A stretch of DNA of 16,399 bases from Deltaproteobacteria bacterium (GTDB lineage: Bacteria; Desulfobacterota; Syntrophia; Syntrophales; UBA2210), in assembly GCA_016935935.1 (NCBI GenBank), contig JAFGPZ010000244.1:1-16399 (forward strand). Reading direction: 5' to 3'. The notes under the pieces were generated by a model. The model had not been told where the DNA came from. It saw only the letters and a program-made list of their open reading frames with translations, and did no database searches. Positions 14,357-16,399 of this stretch are shown piece after piece. Numbering within the stretch: position 1 is the stretch's first letter; each line of letters starts with the position of its first letter. The position numbers and the translations under genes are program-made.

Positions 14357-16399
14357 TTATTTTCCCCGCGCAAGAGGAAAGTAGAAAATGCCGGCCAGTA
14401 TGTATAGACACAGGGCCGATAGAATAACCGCCTTGAATCCGTAGGAAACGGCAATTATAACGGCGGTGGTGGCCCCAATGACGGAGAAGAAACCATTTAT
14501 ACCCCACGCCCAGGGAATCAGATTTTGTCTTACCCCACCGAGAAGACTAAGCCCCGATGGAAAAGGCATCCCCATTGGAAGGGCGATGGGCGCGATCATT
14601 ATGCTGCAAGCGAGCATGCGCATCCAGAGTGGCAGGCGGGATAATGGAGCAAAGAGATAGTCACCCCACTGGAGATACAAAAGGCCCACAAGGAAGATAA
14701 CGGTTACAGTGAAAACCATATGTCGCCCTTTGGCCTGCCACATTTTTCCGCCAATAATACTCCCTATACCCGAATACACAAGAAAAGAACTGACGACAAC
14801 CGATGCGGAGAAGACGGGGCTGTGGAGATAACGGATAAAATGCTGCAAAAGGGCCATTTCCAGAAAGATGTAGGCCAGGCCCAGAGAACCGAAATACAAA
14901 AATATTGGAATCATAGTCCTCGAAAAACGCATGGCAAACGGAAGGGGAGCCAGTATCAGAATCAGACTTGCCGGAACCACAGCAAGGAGTGAAAGCCACA
15001 CAAGAATGTATCCCCAATCTACAAAGGGAATGATTGTTCGTCCTTCATCACCAAGATAACGATTGAGGATTGTTTTTTTGAAGAAGTAGGAAAAGAAGGG
15101 CCTGTCGTCTGTGGCGGGACGAATGTAAAAGGGGTATGCGTCATAGAATTCTTCCTTTTTACCGGATAGCAGCATTTCGGCGGCCCTGTAGAAATAGTTT
15201 TCGTCCATCCGGTTAAACTTGTTTGCCTCCCCCTCTTTCATCATAGGATAGTAGCACAGGTCAAAAAATCGCTCCCTGCAGAATTCCCGCGTCGATCGAA
15301 TTTCCTCTATCCCGAATACCCCCTTTTTAATCAAAAGCGTTGCCGCCTGCCAGCTCCTGATCATTAATAAGGACTGGGATGCTTCGCTTTCTCCAGTGAC
15401 CTCAAGGGCCTGAATCGCCATGGCGAGAATTTTGACTCCCTCTCGGGGCGGACTTTCTATACCACTTGACAGAAGTATCATTCCTCCCGGACTCAGATGA
15501 TTCAGACATGTCTCCAGAGCTTCCACGGTAAAGATGTAATTTTCATTCAGCGAATAGGCCCCTGCCGAAAGGATGCCCATTGAACCGGGTAGATTGATGT
15601 GAATCAGATCATAGAGATCATCCGTCCTCTCCAGATATCCCCTTCCGTCCTCGGGAAAGACTGTAATACGATCTCCGTCATAGATCCCTTTGCTGAATTG
15701 CCCGTATCTTTCTCTCATCAGATGGATGATGTCCCTATTTATCTCTGCAACGGAGATGGCCCTGGCGCCATGGTATCTGGCATTGAGGACCTCTGTTCCC
15801 CCGCCTCCTCCTATGATAAGAACTCGTGGCTTTTCGAGGAGTTTGTATGGGAGTGATACTGTCCTGCAGTTCATAAAGTGGAGTGAATCAATGTCACCTG
15901 AAAATCGACTGATGGCGCCCACCCTGTTTCCGTCCAGGAAGAGTCCCTTCTGCCGGGGAAGAGGGTCGGGACAGTTGAGGCTTAGATCGGGCAGGTAGTG
16001 ATATGCGGGACTATCCACTACGGTAATCAACCCCAGTGATCCGAATACCTGGGCCTCCCGCTTGGCTCCCTTCAGTTTCTCTGCCTGAGCAAGATCCTTG
16101 AAATCATTCAGTGCAACGGGAATTTCGTAGAGAAGGGCTCCATACAAGACTACGACTGCACAGATAAAGATGAATGAAACAATCACCCGCATGCGCGTCA
16201 CGCACAGGGGCAGCGTAGTACCAACGGTTATAAGAGAAATTATCAGTATCAGTTCGGAAGGACCCAGGTGGAAGACAGAGAGGAGAACGATAAAGGCCCC
16301 AAAGCCGGATCCGGTGAGATTTGAAAAGTATATGCGATGAATATCCCCGGTAAAAACGGTAAATCCCGTTCCGATTGTGAGGGCGCCCAGAAAAAAAGG
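14357..16399 (-). CDS. Membrane-embedded spermidine-synthase-like protein (N-terminus beyond window edge)
   Basis: The frame is open from the right edge to a stop at 14357, giving 680 residues in view. The first in-frame start-like codon (GTG at 16201) is not a true start, because the preceding 66 codons encode further membrane sequence (IYFSNLTGSGFGAFIVLLSV). Layout: N-terminal helices, then a Rossmann methyltransferase-like domain with VLIIGGGGGTEVLN (near 15783-15825) and the SLNENYIFTVEAL motif. The family motif ATDDRPFFSYFF follows, then a C-terminal block of about six helices. The usual aminopropyltransferase Asp-rich segment (YDVIIVD) reads YDLIHINLPGS here, so polyamine synthesis is doubtful. 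Such fused proteins are common in deltaproteobacteria and their substrate is unknown. The Sir2 ATG lies 63 nt downstream. Confidence 0.88.
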   Translation of the reverse strand, partial: PFFLGALTIGTGFTVFTGDIHRIYFSNLTGSGFGAFIVLLSVFHLGPSELILIISLITVGTTLPLCVTRMRVIVSFIFICAVVVLYGALLYEIPVALNDFKDLAQAEKLKGAKREAQVFGSLGLITVVDSPAYHYLPDLSLNCPDPLPRQKGLFLDGNRVGAISRFSGDIDSLHFMNCRTVSLPYKLLEKPRVLIIGGGGGTEVLNARYHGARAISVAEINRDIIHLMRERYGQFSKGIYDGDRITVFPEDGRGYLERTDDLYDLIHINLPGSMGILSAGAYSLNENYIFTVEALETCLNHLSPGGMILLSSGIESPPREGVKILAMAIQALEVTGESEASQSLLMIRSWQAATLLIKKGVFGIEEIRSTREFCRERFFDLCYYPMMKEGEANKFNRMDENYFYRAAEMLLSGKKEEFYDAYPFYIRPATDDRPFFSYFFKKTILNRYLGDEGRTIIPFVDWGYILVWLSLLAVVPASLILILAPLPFAMRFSRTMIPIFLYFGSLGLAYIFLEMALLQHFIRYLHSPVFSASVVVSSFLVYSGIGSIIGGKMWQAKGRHMVFTVTVIFLVGLLYLQWGDYLFAPLSRLPLWMRMLACSIMIAPIALPMGMPFPSGLSLLGGVRQNLIPWAWGINGFFSVIGATTAVIIAVSYGFKAVILSALCLYILAGIFYFPLARGK

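Noticed and set aside
14720..14992. 90-codon plus-strand open frame opposite the membrane protein gene
   Set aside because: It is antisense to a supported coding region and has no recognisable domain.
14357..16201. Spermidine-synthase-like gene starting at GTG 16201
   Set aside because: The frame continues upstream without a stop to the right edge and encodes further membrane helices of the same family, so the gene is cut by the window.

Overview
The window looks like chromosomal DNA of a strictly anaerobic bacterium, most likely a deltaproteobacterium (Desulfobacterota, Syntrophales-like). This is inferred from a class I hybrid cluster protein with the cysteine spacing found in Desulfovibrio, a TTGAC/GTCAA-type operator in front of it, and a PaaK-family ligase paired with an ACT-domain protein, a pairing common in anaerobes. 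No rRNA, tRNA, transposase, phage gene or CRISPR array was seen. Two genes run off the window edges.

Left part, minus strand (1-6801). A Na+/phosphate cotransporter-like protein with a PhoU-type tail (1-1586) is cut at its C-terminus by the left edge. Upstream lies a tightly packed five-gene exporter operon, read from 6801 down to 1859: an HlyD-type periplasmic adaptor, two separate ABC ATPases and two ABC-2 permeases. It corresponds to the YhiI-RbbA-YhhJ exporter type, but with the RbbA parts on separate genes. The two ATPases carry complementary motif losses that predict one working and one degenerate ATP site.

Centre (6802-7298) is a divergent intergenic region. It holds a 12-bp perfect GC-rich hairpin in the exporter leader, a candidate exporter -10 box, a 16-bp perfect palindrome of unknown role, and a second 16-bp palindrome (CTTGACTTAAGTCAAG). 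The second palindrome is centred 41.5 bp upstream of the start point predicted from a good -10 box, which is the geometry of a class II Crp/Fnr-type activator such as HcpR.

Right part, plus strand (7299-12175): hcp, a UMF1/Atg22-like MFS transporter that appears to start at an AUA codon, a phenylacetate-CoA ligase-family enzyme, and a two-ACT-domain protein. The last two are probably an operon.

Far right, minus strand (12163-16399). A likely operon reads right to left: a membrane-embedded spermidine-synthase-like protein (N-terminus beyond the right edge), a Sir2 deacylase, an NRDE/TANGO2-family protein and a Nudix hydrolase. The Nudix and ACT genes converge and overlap by 13 nt.
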